Positions 28,306 to 37,996 of a stretch of 64,000 nt of DNA are shown here, one piece after another (the stretch's first letter is position 1; each line of letters begins with the position of its first letter). Below the pieces are notes generated by a model. That model was not told where the DNA came from. It made no database searches and was given only the letters and a program-made list of their open reading frames with translations. The position numbers were made by a program, and so were the translations under genes. Origin of the DNA: Druceiella hillmani (Eukaryota > Arthropoda > Insecta > Lepidoptera > Hepialidae); NCBI GenBank assembly GCA_039881145.1, contig JAYKKI010000015.1, positions 27,679,501 to 27,743,500 of the forward strand. Reading direction: 5' to 3'.

Positions 28306-28970
28306 ATGATTGAAGGATACAAAACGTATAAAATCAAGGTAATTTGTACCAATGGATCGAAATCAATCATCTCTCGAGAAGAAAACCAGTTGAAGCAAGT
28401 CCAGTACCCCGGATCATTGCTGCAGGAGAAGAAAGTTAGAAAGAAAAGGAGAATGATACGAATGAGATTGAAACTAGGGTTGGCTCGTAATGAACGGTGT
28501 TTGCCTCGCTCTAATGGTCCATTTGGATGTGAGAGGACCTATATCTCAAGACTAAGACACCTATTCTTATTACTTGTTCTGCATATCTTTTTTTACGGAC
28601 CTACAACCTGGACGTTGTTAAAGTCAGATCTAACACTTTAAGAACGAGGATCCGAGGAGCCTAGGAGCGGAGGAGGCTAATCAGCGGCTGCCTGCTGATT
28701 AACCTAATCCAAAGATGTCTATTTTGGTTGGATCATATTTGTCGAATGAAACCGATCATTTACCACTCAAGCTTCTCTGGTGGGAAAGACCGGTCGCCTG
28801 GAAAGTTCAACACACAGCAGAGGAGAAGATACGGATTAGTAAAATTACGAAATATCTCCAAAATCAGTGTTTGACTCCGGAAAACATCGTCAACTATGAA
28901 AGAAAATAATCAATGAGGATACGAATCATGCGGCAACCACATCCATATATTGGTTAAGGAACCGCCTTCC
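28306..28970 (+). pseudogene. 5'-truncated LINE, C-terminal reverse transcriptase part (fragment 1)
   Basis: Only the end of a non-LTR retrotransposon reverse transcriptase remains. VQYPGSLLQE (residues 32-41 of the first frame) matches the YLGS-type motif. LRHL...FFYGPTTWTLLKSDL (to 28641) matches the YGSETWTL thumb motif, and LRTRIR after the first stop matches the segment that follows it. Further on, HICRM (about 28737) and KLLWWERP (about 28769) match the GH..R and LLWW.P blocks typical of the C-terminal tail. Stops and frameshifts intervene, and the catalytic palm upstream is absent. These motifs are shared by several LINE clades, including RTE-like elements, so I leave the clade open. 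Confidence 0.78.
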
Positions 28971-29084
28971 CTCGCCGGTAGTCAGCTAGGATTAAAGGAG
29001 AGGAAGTATTTATAAAACATAAATTAATTTTTGACGTATTAAATTTTGCACAATTAAATGAAACTACGTGATGTAGTATTATTT

Positions 29085-29143
29085 TCATCACGACCTAGGT
29101 TTCATTGCATTGCAACATCTTGAGGGGGAGAGTTGGCAAAGAT
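29085..29143 (-). ncRNA. Degenerate hammerhead ribozyme, copy C (3' pLTR of element 1)
   Basis: Same layout as copies A and B, but the core reads CUCAAGA instead of CUGAAGA, the stem II sequence has changed to GUUGC-AAU-GCAAU, and the stem I strand is altered (CUCCCC). The invariant G5 is lost, so this copy should be inactive. Stem III ACC-UA-GGU and C17 persist. Confidence 0.7.
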
Positions 29144-29519
29144 TAATTCTCAGGAACTTCCAACAGCATTTAAGTATTAAACAAAACAATGGCGGAAGCG
29201 GGGTTTGTACGGGTTTTCTCGCTGGTTATGTTTGTGAGTTTATTGTAGGGCAGCAGTGTAGTTTTTATTCTATCTTCGAAGTTATACATTATACAAGTAT
29301 TTTAGTGAGGGTAATAAATTAAATGGATATTATTCTCAATAACATACCTAAATAATAGCAAGGGTATCTGATGGTTGGAACAAGGTTATAAAACTAATTA
29401 TATATATCTTCCATTTTTTGTTTTCTTTTGTGATTTGTCTCCTTACGTATGTAGCCGGGCTGAATGAATTTGAAGTGTACTGCAGTATCAACGTGTTCTA
29501 ACTACATTGTGTCTAGAAG

Positions 29520-31000
29520 ATATTAAGTATGGGTGATGATATTGTGTTGGGTGGTTCATTTAATATATTCTCGTTGGTGTCTCTTTTATGTCTTTTAATT
29601 ACTCATGTTTATTGCCTTTTGTATTTATTTGTAATACCTGGTATGAGTGAGATGGTTATTTTCAATGAGAAAATCTCTATCCTATATATACGCTATTACA
29701 GTCGTCGCACTTAAGTTTATAGAAACCACTCTTTTTATATTTATCTATTTTTTCTTTATTATTAATAAGGGTTTAATCCAAGTTATTTAAAGTATTATAG
29801 GCACATGTGGTATTATTCCTAGTTTAATTGATACGGTACCTATATATGGGATAAATTTATAGTAATTTTTTTTATAATATATTACTACCGGTTATACTTC
29901 TTGGATGAGTATTTTTTGTATTTGATTCTGGTATAGTTATGTGACAATTGATAAGTTATCATTATTATTTACTGCCATTTGTTTTAATTTTTATTTTTCT
30001 ATGTAAATTAGGTTTTTCTAGTGGGATTGTCAATGCTCTGTGAATCAACGAATGGAAGGCTGCTAACTTATGGGACCAAGGGTGTTGTGAATAACTATTA
30101 ATTATGAAGTCAACAAATGTATCTTTTCTAAATATACTAAATTTATGTTTATTGTTTTTGCGGTCTAATGTGATATCTAAAAAGTTTAGTTTATTATCGG
30201 ATTCTACAATCTTAGCTTATCATTCTATCCGGTTTTATTTTGAAAGATCTTATTAAGGTGAATGCCTAATTTTTTGAAGGTGCGTTCATATATGATAATA
30301 CGGGTCGTATGGGAATATTTTGAATTTTAAGTTTTTAAGTTGTTCACAGAGTATCGGGGATCTAGGGTACATTTCTGTTACTTTACGTTTAGCGAATTCA
30401 TTAGGAAATGTGATATTAGAAGTTTTGATCATTTGTTTTACGCTGTCTGTAAATGTTATGAAGGGATCCTTTTGTAGATTTATGAAGTTTTCTGGTTTAA
30501 CGAAATCGTACATTTCATTTTTTATGTTCACTTTGGTCTAGGATAACTATAGTGTTGCCTTTATCTGCTTTAGCTAGTATGAGTTTATCTTTATTAATTT
30601 CATTTTGCAAATTACGTTGTGTCAACATTTCTTCATCAGTGTGCGTTTTGGATTTAAAGTATTCTTTACATATTAAATCAGCAGCTTTGTGTTTAGTAAG
30701 AATATCTTGGTTACTGAATGTAATCGTGGTATCGACTCTACTGATACTATGTTTTTTGGGAGGGTGTGGTAGGAATATTATATTTACATCCTTTATTTAA
30801 AAGTTCTATTTCCTTATTATTAAATCTTGATTTTGAGAGGTTTATCATTCTAGGATAAAATGTTTGTTTGGGTGTGACGTTTGGTTTCTGGGTTTTGGCT
30901 TTTAGTTTAATTTTGTTTAATTGTTTATGTGTTATGTTTTTTATTATGGCACTGACATCATTTCTAATTTTATAGCCTAATATATCAAATTTTTGTCGGT
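29520..31000 (-). pseudogene. Penelope-type RT/GIY-YIG polyprotein remnant (element 1)
   Basis: Motifs in order on the minus strand: FYPRMINLS...FNNKEIELLNKG (about 30867-30800), KADKGNTIVIL (about 30574-30541, a Penelope N-terminal hallmark), MYDFVKPENF...DPFITF, then NIPIRPVLSYMNAPSKKL (about 30320-30265, finger region). The palm with its catalytic Asp pair is missing: the sequence jumps to NKLNFLDITLDRK (30204-30156) and PWSHKLAAFHSLIHRAL (about 30083-30025), which normally lie after the palm. It continues with a linker ending KIDKYKKSGFYKLKC and the start of the GIY-YIG domain DDCNSVYIG (29729-29678), after which the nuclease is broken by a stop and a deletion. Several frameshifts. Order and spacing leave little doubt about the family; the protein cannot work. 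Confidence 0.9.
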
Positions 31001-31293
31001 TAATGATTACTTCCCGAACTTCTTCCTTCAGTCAGATGGTGACGGCATTTGCTGTTTTGTGACTGCTTGAGTTATTCCACTAGTCTTGTTGTTCACAGAG
31101 TTTAAACTTTATGCACGTTTTGTTGAACCAAATGCTTTGTACCAACTTCGGGAATTTAATTCGGAGTCGACGATACAATATCGCCAATGTAGCCAAATCC
31201 GCTGTTTTAAAATATTGAAAATTTTTTAGAAATTCATTATGCACAATTAAATGTAACTACATAATGTAGTAATATTTCTACTTTATTCAAATT

Positions 31294-31353
31294 CTTCACA
31301 ACCACCTAGGTTTCGTTGTTTTACAACATTATCAGGTGGGCAATTAGCAATGA
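31294..31353 (-). ncRNA. Degenerate hammerhead ribozyme, copy D (5' pLTR of element 1)
   Basis: The core reads CUGAUAA (G8 changed to A). Stem II is GUUGU-AAA-ACAAC, intact. The cleavage-site base after GGU is G, which hammerheads do not tolerate. Predicted inactive. Stem III ACC-UA-GGU is kept. Confidence 0.7.
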
Positions 31354-31435
31354 TTAGCTCTTAGGAACTTCCAACAGCATTTCAATATTACATAAAGCAA
31401 TAGCAGAAGCGGGGTTTTCGCTAGTTTTCTGGTGG

Positions 31436-31700
31436 ATAAATGGTATATACAAACTTAAATGCAACGAATGTAATAGTGTATACATAGGTCAAACAAGAAG
31501 AGATTTTACTACTAGATACAAAGAACACATAGCTAGCTGCCGAAATAACAAACCAGACACATCTCACATTGCAAAACATCTCATTTAAAATAACCATCAC
31601 CCCGTACCGATAACGCTCCCGATACTTTACAAATAAATACAAAAGGCAATAAACTCAACATCCTGAAAACGTTAGAAATAAACAGATATAAAAAATAAAC
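31436..31700 (+). pseudogene. GIY-YIG endonuclease domain of Penelope-like element 2
   Basis: The frame opening at about 31436 gives GIYKLKCNECNSVYIGQTRR followed by DFTTRYKEHIASC (31442-31540). The GIY and YIG signature, the catalytic-type Arg and the His of RYKEH are all present, with the paired Cys of the Penelope nuclease. A stop follows HIAKHLI near 31586. Then, after a frameshift, LNILKTLEINRYKK (about 31650-31698) supplies the conserved C-terminal Glu. The nuclease nicks target DNA to prime reverse transcription. Without the upstream reverse transcriptase and with the stop, the copy is dead. Confidence 0.88.
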
Positions 31701-31863
31701 CAACGTGAATATATTAAATTAACTACTCAACAAAATATCATCACCCATAGTTAATTTCTTCCAGACATAATATAGTTAGACAACATTGTTAATGCAATAC
31801 ACTTCAAATTGTTTCAGCCCGGCTACATACGTAAGGAGACACATCACAAAAGAAAACAAAAAT

Positions 31864-31865
<2 letters not shown>

Positions 31866-31906
<41 letters not shown>
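31866..31906. repeat. (TA)n microsatellite inside element 2
   Basis: About 19 TA units in the 3' untranslated region. The equivalent site in element 1 (about 29398-29408 on the plus strand) has only about five. Confidence 0.95.
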
Positions 31907-31909
<3 letters not shown>

Positions 31910-32207
31910 GTTGTATAATCTTGTTCTAATCATCAAATAGCCTTGCTATTATTTAAGTATATTATTGAGAATAATATCCATTTAATTTTATTACATACAC
32001 CGGAACATTTGCATTGTGTAACCTCATAGAATAACTCACTAAAATACTTGTATAATGTACGAGTAAAACTTTCGAAAATATAACAAAAACTACGCCGCTC
32101 CTCTATGACAAACTCACTAACATAAACAGTGGGAAAACCCGCGCAAATCCCATTTCAGCTGTTGTTTCGTGTAATACTTCCATGCCATTGGAAGTTCCTA
32201 AGAATTA

Positions 32208-32268
32208 ATCTTTGCTAATTACCCACCTGAAGATATTGTAATACAACGAAACCTAGCTCGTGATAAAG
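32208..32268 (+). ncRNA. Hammerhead ribozyme, copy E (3' pLTR of element 2)
   Basis: Plus strand: AUCUUU, loop, CCAC, core CUGAAGA (32227-32233), stem II UUGU-AAU-ACAA, GAAA, stem III ACC-UA-GCU with a central C-C mismatch, C17 at 32259, then GUGAUAAAG. The core is intact, but stem III is weakened by the G to C change and stem II lost one pair. Activity is doubtful. Predicted cleavage is at 32259/32260. Confidence 0.74.
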
Positions 32269-32654
32269 AACTTAAATAAAATGCAAATAATACTACATCA
32301 CGTAGTCTCATTTAATTGTGCATAATGAATTACTACAAAATTAACGCCAAATATTGATATTATATAATATATATGTTTTTTGAGAATATATGAATTTTTC
32401 TTTAAAATCCCTATTTTTATACTGTATGATATATTGTAATTAAATCGGCTAATATCTTATTTCTTCTTAGATACTTTTAAAAAGTTTATTTCTTCAAATG
32501 GTTACGAAGAAATAGACATTGTTATATTAAGAGGACTAAAATGTCGCCATTAGAATATCATTGGAAATATCGTCCATAATTCTTGCTACGATCCTCATAT
32601 TCGCTAAATTGCACTTTTCGGTTTCATTTAATTTTAAATATCATGGGTACTGTA

Positions 32655-33130
32655 TGATTATTTAATTTTTTGGCCTCTTCTTCCACGACTGTCTTCCACG
32701 ATGTTTTTAAATGGTCTCTTGCCTTTTCTCCTGAGGATTCCAGAAGAAGGCTTGTTGTTCTGTAGCATTCCGGCTTTTCCTGATAGCTCGCCTACTCTAT
32801 GTCCATGTCTCCTTCTCATATGTGTGGCCACGTCTTCCTTCGTCCAATTCTAGAACTTTTTATTTAAAATTACGTTTGGCCAGAAAACACGGATATTTCT
32901 CCGCATCAGTTGAGGAAGAATTGCAAGCTCCTGTTGATATTCAAGGTTAGTTTCCAAGTCTTACCCTCATAAAACAACACTAACTTTATATTGGTCCTAA
33001 ATATGCAGAGCTTGGCCATCGTAGAGCTGGTCCTTCATTGCAGATTTAGTTCAGTGAAGACCGCATGAATAGCCGCCTTTATATTTGTGACTATCTTTCC
33101 GCCCTAGGCAATCACATTCGTGAGGTATGT
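32655..33130 (-). pseudogene. 5'-truncated LINE, C-terminal reverse transcriptase part (fragment 2)
   Basis: Minus strand, order 33130 to 32655: FRTNIKLVLFYEGKTWKL (about 33001-32947), the YGSETW-type motif; LMRRNIRVFWPNVI (about 32912-32870), matching the CLR.I..I.WPD.I block; a GH-containing segment near 32820; then QAFFWNPQEKRQ (about 32753-32718) and TSWKTVVEEE, matching the QAL.WNPQGKR.RGRP..TWRR..E tail. Frameshifts separate the blocks. This tail type differs from fragment 1, so two LINE lineages are represented. The upstream palm and endonuclease are absent. Confidence 0.8.
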
Positions 33131-33782
33131 GAATACTTTTTGCACGTAAAGAAAATAATATATCAGCATATATTTTAGTATTTATTTGATATTATGTAAA
33201 ATCGGTCTGTTAGTAAATAAAAAATCTTCACCTCTAATTGTCGGTAGAAGCTCCAGATTTCATTCTCTGGAGCTCTGGAGCTTCACAACTAACACAAAAT
33301 TATTTCTGGTATGCTGATATTTACATATCTGGATTCAGTGATTAATTAAATTTAAGAAAAATAACTTTAAATAAACCCTAGTCGACGTTATATTTGCAAC
33401 TAAATAAAAATTGAAACCCATAAAGTAGTCTACCTATAAAAACAAAATTTGATACTTACTAAATACTCCTTTCAAAATGAGCACTTCCTTAGTTATTGAA
33501 AATTATTTAGGCAAATTATTGGTGGTATTTCCGAACACACATAATTTCTCAAAGAATTAAAAATTTATTAGCACTAGATTACATCTTCAGATACTCACGT
33601 TTCTTTTTAACATCTCAAATAATATATAATTTATGATACTTTATTATCAAATTTATAAAGTAACGTCTAAGAACTTGTTTCAGGATATATCAACTGTATT
33701 TCAAGAACAATGATTCACCATCCAAACAGTAAATGCATGGAGTCAAGAATCTAATGTCGAAAACTCGTTCTTAATAAATGTT
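33131..33782. other. AT-rich non-coding stretch
   Basis: Only a short imperfect inverted repeat with the GGAGCTC/GAGCTTC motif near 33245-33290. No gene seen. Confidence 0.4.
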
Positions 33783-33940
33783 TTAAAAATTTGTTAAAAG
33801 TTTTACTAATCCTTGTGTTTAAAATTTTTTTAAAAGTTTTACTAATCCTTACGCTTAAAAATTTGTTAAAACTTTTACTAATCTTTATGTTTAAAAATTT
33901 GTTAAAAGTTTTACTAATCCTTATGTTTAAAAATCCCTTA
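33783..33940. repeat. 36-bp minisatellite, about 4 units
   Basis: TTTACTAATCCTTA-type units with marks at 33805, 33841, 33877 and 33913. Because the period is a multiple of three, the plus strand gives a 12-residue hydrophobic repeat. There is no other coding evidence. Confidence 0.93.
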
Positions 33941-34543
33941 TTTCTTATTTTTCACTGTTCAAATCACATCAATATTTATTAAAGATGACCAAATATAACT
34001 TATATATATAACTTATATTTCAATTTATTGTTCAAATCGATTTTGTAATAAATCCGTCATTTGAATGCACAAGTTATTGTGTAACACTTTAATGCCTCTT
34101 GTTAAGCAAAAAAATAACACGCCTTCAAAAATAAGTTACAATATAAACTAATTCTAATTTCCATACTTGTTGCATTGCACTTGACAGTGAGACATTCGTT
34201 TTTTTTCGAATGAGTATGATATATGTGAACTTAACGTTTTGAGTTCACAAATAGTTTCTAAAGAGCAGTTAAGCTTTACTAACCATATCACTTTAGTGCA
34301 ATATTTATCCAAGTTTATCCCTGTCAAGTACGACTGTAACTCGAACTACGAGGTTTCGATATATGTTTAAGCAGATATAAACATTTAAGGACTATCGTAT
34401 ATCTATTAAACTATAATAGTTATCTAAATATTATTTATATCTATAAATATTATTTTACATTTAAAAAATTATGATATCTTGGCTTATCGCTTTAATTTTC
34501 CTACAACTTTTGCAGAGGCTCCTAAAATATATTTGCACCACAC
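33941..34543. other. Non-coding stretch
   Basis: Nothing supported. Confidence 0.4.
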
Positions 34544-34548
34544 TATAT

Positions 34549-34602
<54 letters not shown>
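34544..34602. repeat. (TA)n microsatellite
   Basis: TATATACATGTA followed by an uninterrupted TA tract. Confidence 0.97.
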
Positions 34603-34604
<2 letters not shown>

Positions 34605-35034
34605 AATTCAGAATACAATTTTCTTATTAACGTTTTGATTATTATGTATAATATAGGCCGATTAATGTTTTATTATTGCGCCAAATTTCAAGTTTCTACA
34701 TTGAGGGGTTTCTGAGAAAAACGGGTGTAACAGGCGGATAGACACGTGAATGATCTTATAATGATTCAAATTTTGCCCACCGTGCCTTCCATCATAAAAT
34801 TTCTAATTTGATTGAATTACATTAAATGTAGTTCATTTAATTCATTTGATGATCACTATGATTATTAAATGGATTATATAGTTTATTTTTTTACAAATCA
34901 TTTGTAGTAAATCCGGTAAACCATAACAATAGAACGTGTCTATTGTGTCTTTAACTTTAAGTAAGTTCACAGTGTAAAAGTTTTTCTACGTTTACAGAAA
35001 CTGTCACAAGAGTACTAAAGAAAAGCGGACTAAG

Positions 35035-35360
35035 CAAAATTATTTTCCCGTACGAATTAAAGCACCCATTACCATTCACTTGGCCGCGCCCTACAATCGG
35101 CCGCCCATCGTCGCCGTCCCATCGCCCAATCGAATACAAAGCCAGACTAATACACTTAATTAACGCACCCACAATTTCTTGACAGTACTGATAATGAAGT
35201 CGTTTACGGTACTTCTAATCAAGAAGGCACATTTCATTGTCCCCAAACGACCGTAATGATAACAGAAATCGATGTAGTATCAATAAAATGACCGGACGGA
35301 GCTGTATTCTCGAACATCACAACGGAAATATCGAGCGAGACCTCGTAGAATTTCTGCTAA
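35035..35360. other. GC-richer island with homeodomain-type sites
   Basis: Raised G+C with CpG around 35088-35130 (GGCCGCGCCC and GCCGTCCC), then several TAAT/ATTA cores (for example CTTAATTAACGC near 35154) and CAATAAAATGACCGGACGG near 35280. No convincing exon. Reads like a conserved developmental enhancer, by composition and motif density only. Confidence 0.3.
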
Positions 35361-37385
35361 TTTTTAATTAGGATATATATCTTTTGTTTTTCGACCTTAA
35401 ACTTTTTTTTATTATACATGTAACGTTTTTAAAATTAATTTTTTTCTTACCAGCAATTTAATTAATTCAAGTAATTTTCAAAAACATATTGTTGACCTAT
35501 TCATTTTTCATACGTTCGACATAACTCTCATGTTGATGGTCACATTGGGCAGAACTATGGAAGAAGATATGAAATTAGAAAATAATTTTGTGCTTGCTCT
35601 CCATATTCATAAAAAAAAATTTGGTCATCTTTGGAAAATGAAAAAAAAATTCAGGTTTATTTTCGATCGAGAGCGAGGTACTGAGGTCGAACGAAGCACC
35701 GTTAATTCATTTTTTTCCCCGAATTTTGTGGTCATATCTGGAGTACATGGAATGACTTGATACTTTATACCTACCCTATAAAAAATATTGCAAAGATTCC
35801 GAAAGACAAAGTTAACTGTATTCATAATTTATGAAAATGATAATTGTTAAAAGTTTAAAAGACAGTAGTTATTTGTCAGTGATATTTAAAATTTCAAATT
35901 ACCTTTATTTCTGATCAGGTGTATGACACAAATTTATGGATATATATAAATATTCTTTAAACAATTTTGGATAAACAAAGATCTTTCATAAAGCATGTTG
36001 AAAAAAATGACCCATTTAGAACTAAGTTAATCAAATAACATATTACAGTGTAGCAATTTTTTGTTCATAAGTCATATTTTACGGGCAAATAAATATTTCA
36101 ATTATACATAAATTTATAATAAATGAGAACGAATTAGTTTATATCTTCGAATTTTCAATAATTTCCATGGATAATTGTTTACAATTTTTTTTTGTTGTTT
36201 TCATTATCGTATTAAATATACTTTCTTGTTTACTTATAATTCAGTTTTCTTGCCAATATTTTTCGTTCAAGTATATTTTGATTAATTGCATTTTATCTCA
36301 AATCTTTCATATGATGTCTTACTGGATGACGATTCAATAAGTGCTAATTTGAGAATAAAGTCACAAATGAATCATTTGTTTTCAAGCATTCATACATTTT
36401 TAATATATTCTACTTATTTCAAGTCATCTAATACCATTAGTAGGGAATTTAAATGAAATAATCCTTTCGTTTATTTTGAAGTCCCTTAATCAGATAATAT
36501 AACTCCCTAAAACCTCGTTTTTAAGTCTGTATACAATATAATTAAGGACTTAAATATGTTATCGACTGTCTCCTTGCATTATTTAGGCAGGATAAACTTA
36601 TTTTGTAAAAACGAATTATTTCACAAATGTTTTTTTTTGGATTTTATGGTTTGCCATAATACATTTACATTTCTCGTTTTATCCATATAGGTAAAAATCA
36701 ATCTAACCAAACACTATTTCTATATATCAATATAACAATTGGTGTATTGAAAATGAACGATGTACATATGAATATGTTTGTGTTCTAGAATTTAGATAGA
36801 ACTGAAATAAAATATACTGAAAAAAAATACTGCCTCGTATGGATATATAACTGTATGCTTAAATGCGAGGCAAGCCACAACTGGATTTATATCAGTTGCA
36901 TCAAGACTGAATGTAGCATCATGTGAAAAATAATTTATATTTTTAGACTATACCGAAATAATTATGATAAATTAATTATAATTACTTGTCAGTTCATTAA
37001 AATTCAATAAGCTATCTTTATTTTTTATGAAATAAAGATATATCTTCGAAAACACTTAATATCCTGATTGTTTAATAGTTTAAGCGTTGGGTTTGCCTAC
37101 CATTCCCGACAGTTCTCTTAATATTTTTTAACCGCATTAAAATCAAATATTCATTACCAATTTAAACAAGTAAACATAAGAACACATACAATTCCACATG
37201 CTAAACTGTCATCTTCAATCACAGTTTAGACAATTATAGGTTCTCTTCAAAAAGTTATCGAATAGCAAATTATTCTCCATTTGGATGCATCGTGGAAGTG
37301 GGCTCTTGTAAGAATACGGGTGTTAAAACTGCATGGATATGCACCGCAGCGCTTTGTCCCTATTTCCAGCTCCAATTTAACAGTA
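35361..37385. other. AT-rich non-coding stretch
   Basis: No gene or clear repeat. A small stem (TGCCTCG with CGAGGCA, 36831-36872) is too irregular to call an RNA. Confidence 0.4.
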
Positions 37386-37389
37386 GATG

Positions 37390-37575
37390 ACGTGAAGGAA
37401 TAGATGTGTATTTATCTACCGGACGATGCATAGCAGCTACCGTCGCGTCATTAATTAGGCCGAGCGGGTATCGGCGCGGCGGGCGCGCCGCGACGCCGCC
37501 ACCCGCGCGCCACCGCAGCTATTATTGCTTTTAGTTAGTGGCCGCCACACTGGCTACGGGCGCGGACTAGGTTTT
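37390..37575. other. Strong GC/CpG island
   Basis: About 37430-37570 is the most GC-rich block of the window, with tandem GCGCGGCGGGCGCGCCGCG-type sequence near 37472. It is followed by ATTATTGCTTTTAGTTAGTG and then GGCCGCCAC. A GC core next to ATTA-type sites suggests a promoter or conserved regulatory element. No open exon can be argued. Confidence 0.33.
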
Positions 37576-37933
37576 GAAAATGAAAATAGATTTAGAGTTA
37601 AAAAATAAACAAGAATTATTTTAATTTTAACTGTATAACTATACAATAAATTGATTCGTAAAGATATGTACAGATATGCTCTTCTGTTTCTTCTTGAGTA
37701 TACCACACTCGAGAACCTAAAGGAAATAGGACCTGTAATGTCTTAATGCGCTGAAATTGGGTACTCTTCATAAAAGTAATGAAGAAAAATATTTAATATT
37801 AACTAATATATAATGATAATATCCATCCTATATGTTTTTTGTAAAAATATTTTTTTAAGAAAACGCGTGAAGTATAATATCCTTAGTACAAGTTAGAATC
37901 CATTAACAATAAAATTTGTTACTTAACGGCAAT
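37576..37933. other. Non-coding stretch
   Basis: Nothing supported. Confidence 0.4.
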
Positions 37934-37996
37934 TTTGTCATTTGATTGTATTACTAATTACAATTGTTGTAATTAGTAATACAATTAAATGACAAA
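37934..37996. repeat. 30-bp inverted repeat, 3-bp spacer
   Basis: Arms 37934-37963 and 37967-37996 are complementary with a single G/A difference. Forms a long near-perfect hairpin or cruciform. Confidence 0.95.

Larger units (their letters stand above)
29041..31428 (-). mobile_element. Penelope-like element 1, with direct pLTRs
   Basis: Read on the minus strand: a 5' pLTR (31428-31241), the coding remnant (about 31000-29520), the 3' untranslated region, then a 3' pLTR (about 29235-29045). The two pLTRs are direct repeats, diverged from each other, both with a damaged hammerhead ribozyme and the block GGAACTTCCAACAGCATTT. Penelope-like elements are retroelements whose reverse transcriptase is related to telomerase and which carry a C-terminal GIY-YIG nuclease. 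Direct pLTRs are a usual arrangement. The copy is about 2.4 kb and internally deleted, so non-autonomous. Confidence 0.88.
31433..32350 (+). mobile_element. Penelope-like element 2, 5'-truncated, head-to-head with element 1
   Basis: A plus-strand fragment containing only the GIY-YIG end of the polyprotein, the 3' untranslated region and a pLTR (about 32125-32330), followed by CTACAAAATTAACGCCAAAT (32333-32352). Its 3' region is the inverted counterpart of element 1's (for example the AGCCCGGCTACATACGTAAG block at about 31818 here and its complement near 29453). It abuts the 5' pLTR of element 1 at about 31430, making a large inverted arrangement. Confidence 0.85.

Noticed and set aside
30320..30800. 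Plus-strand frames over the Penelope-like element
   Set aside because: The minus strand carries the ordered Penelope motifs; these are shadows.
36831..36872. Possible small structured RNA from a TGCCTCG/CGAGGCA stem
   Set aside because: Short stem with an unstructured AT-rich loop; no known RNA family pattern.
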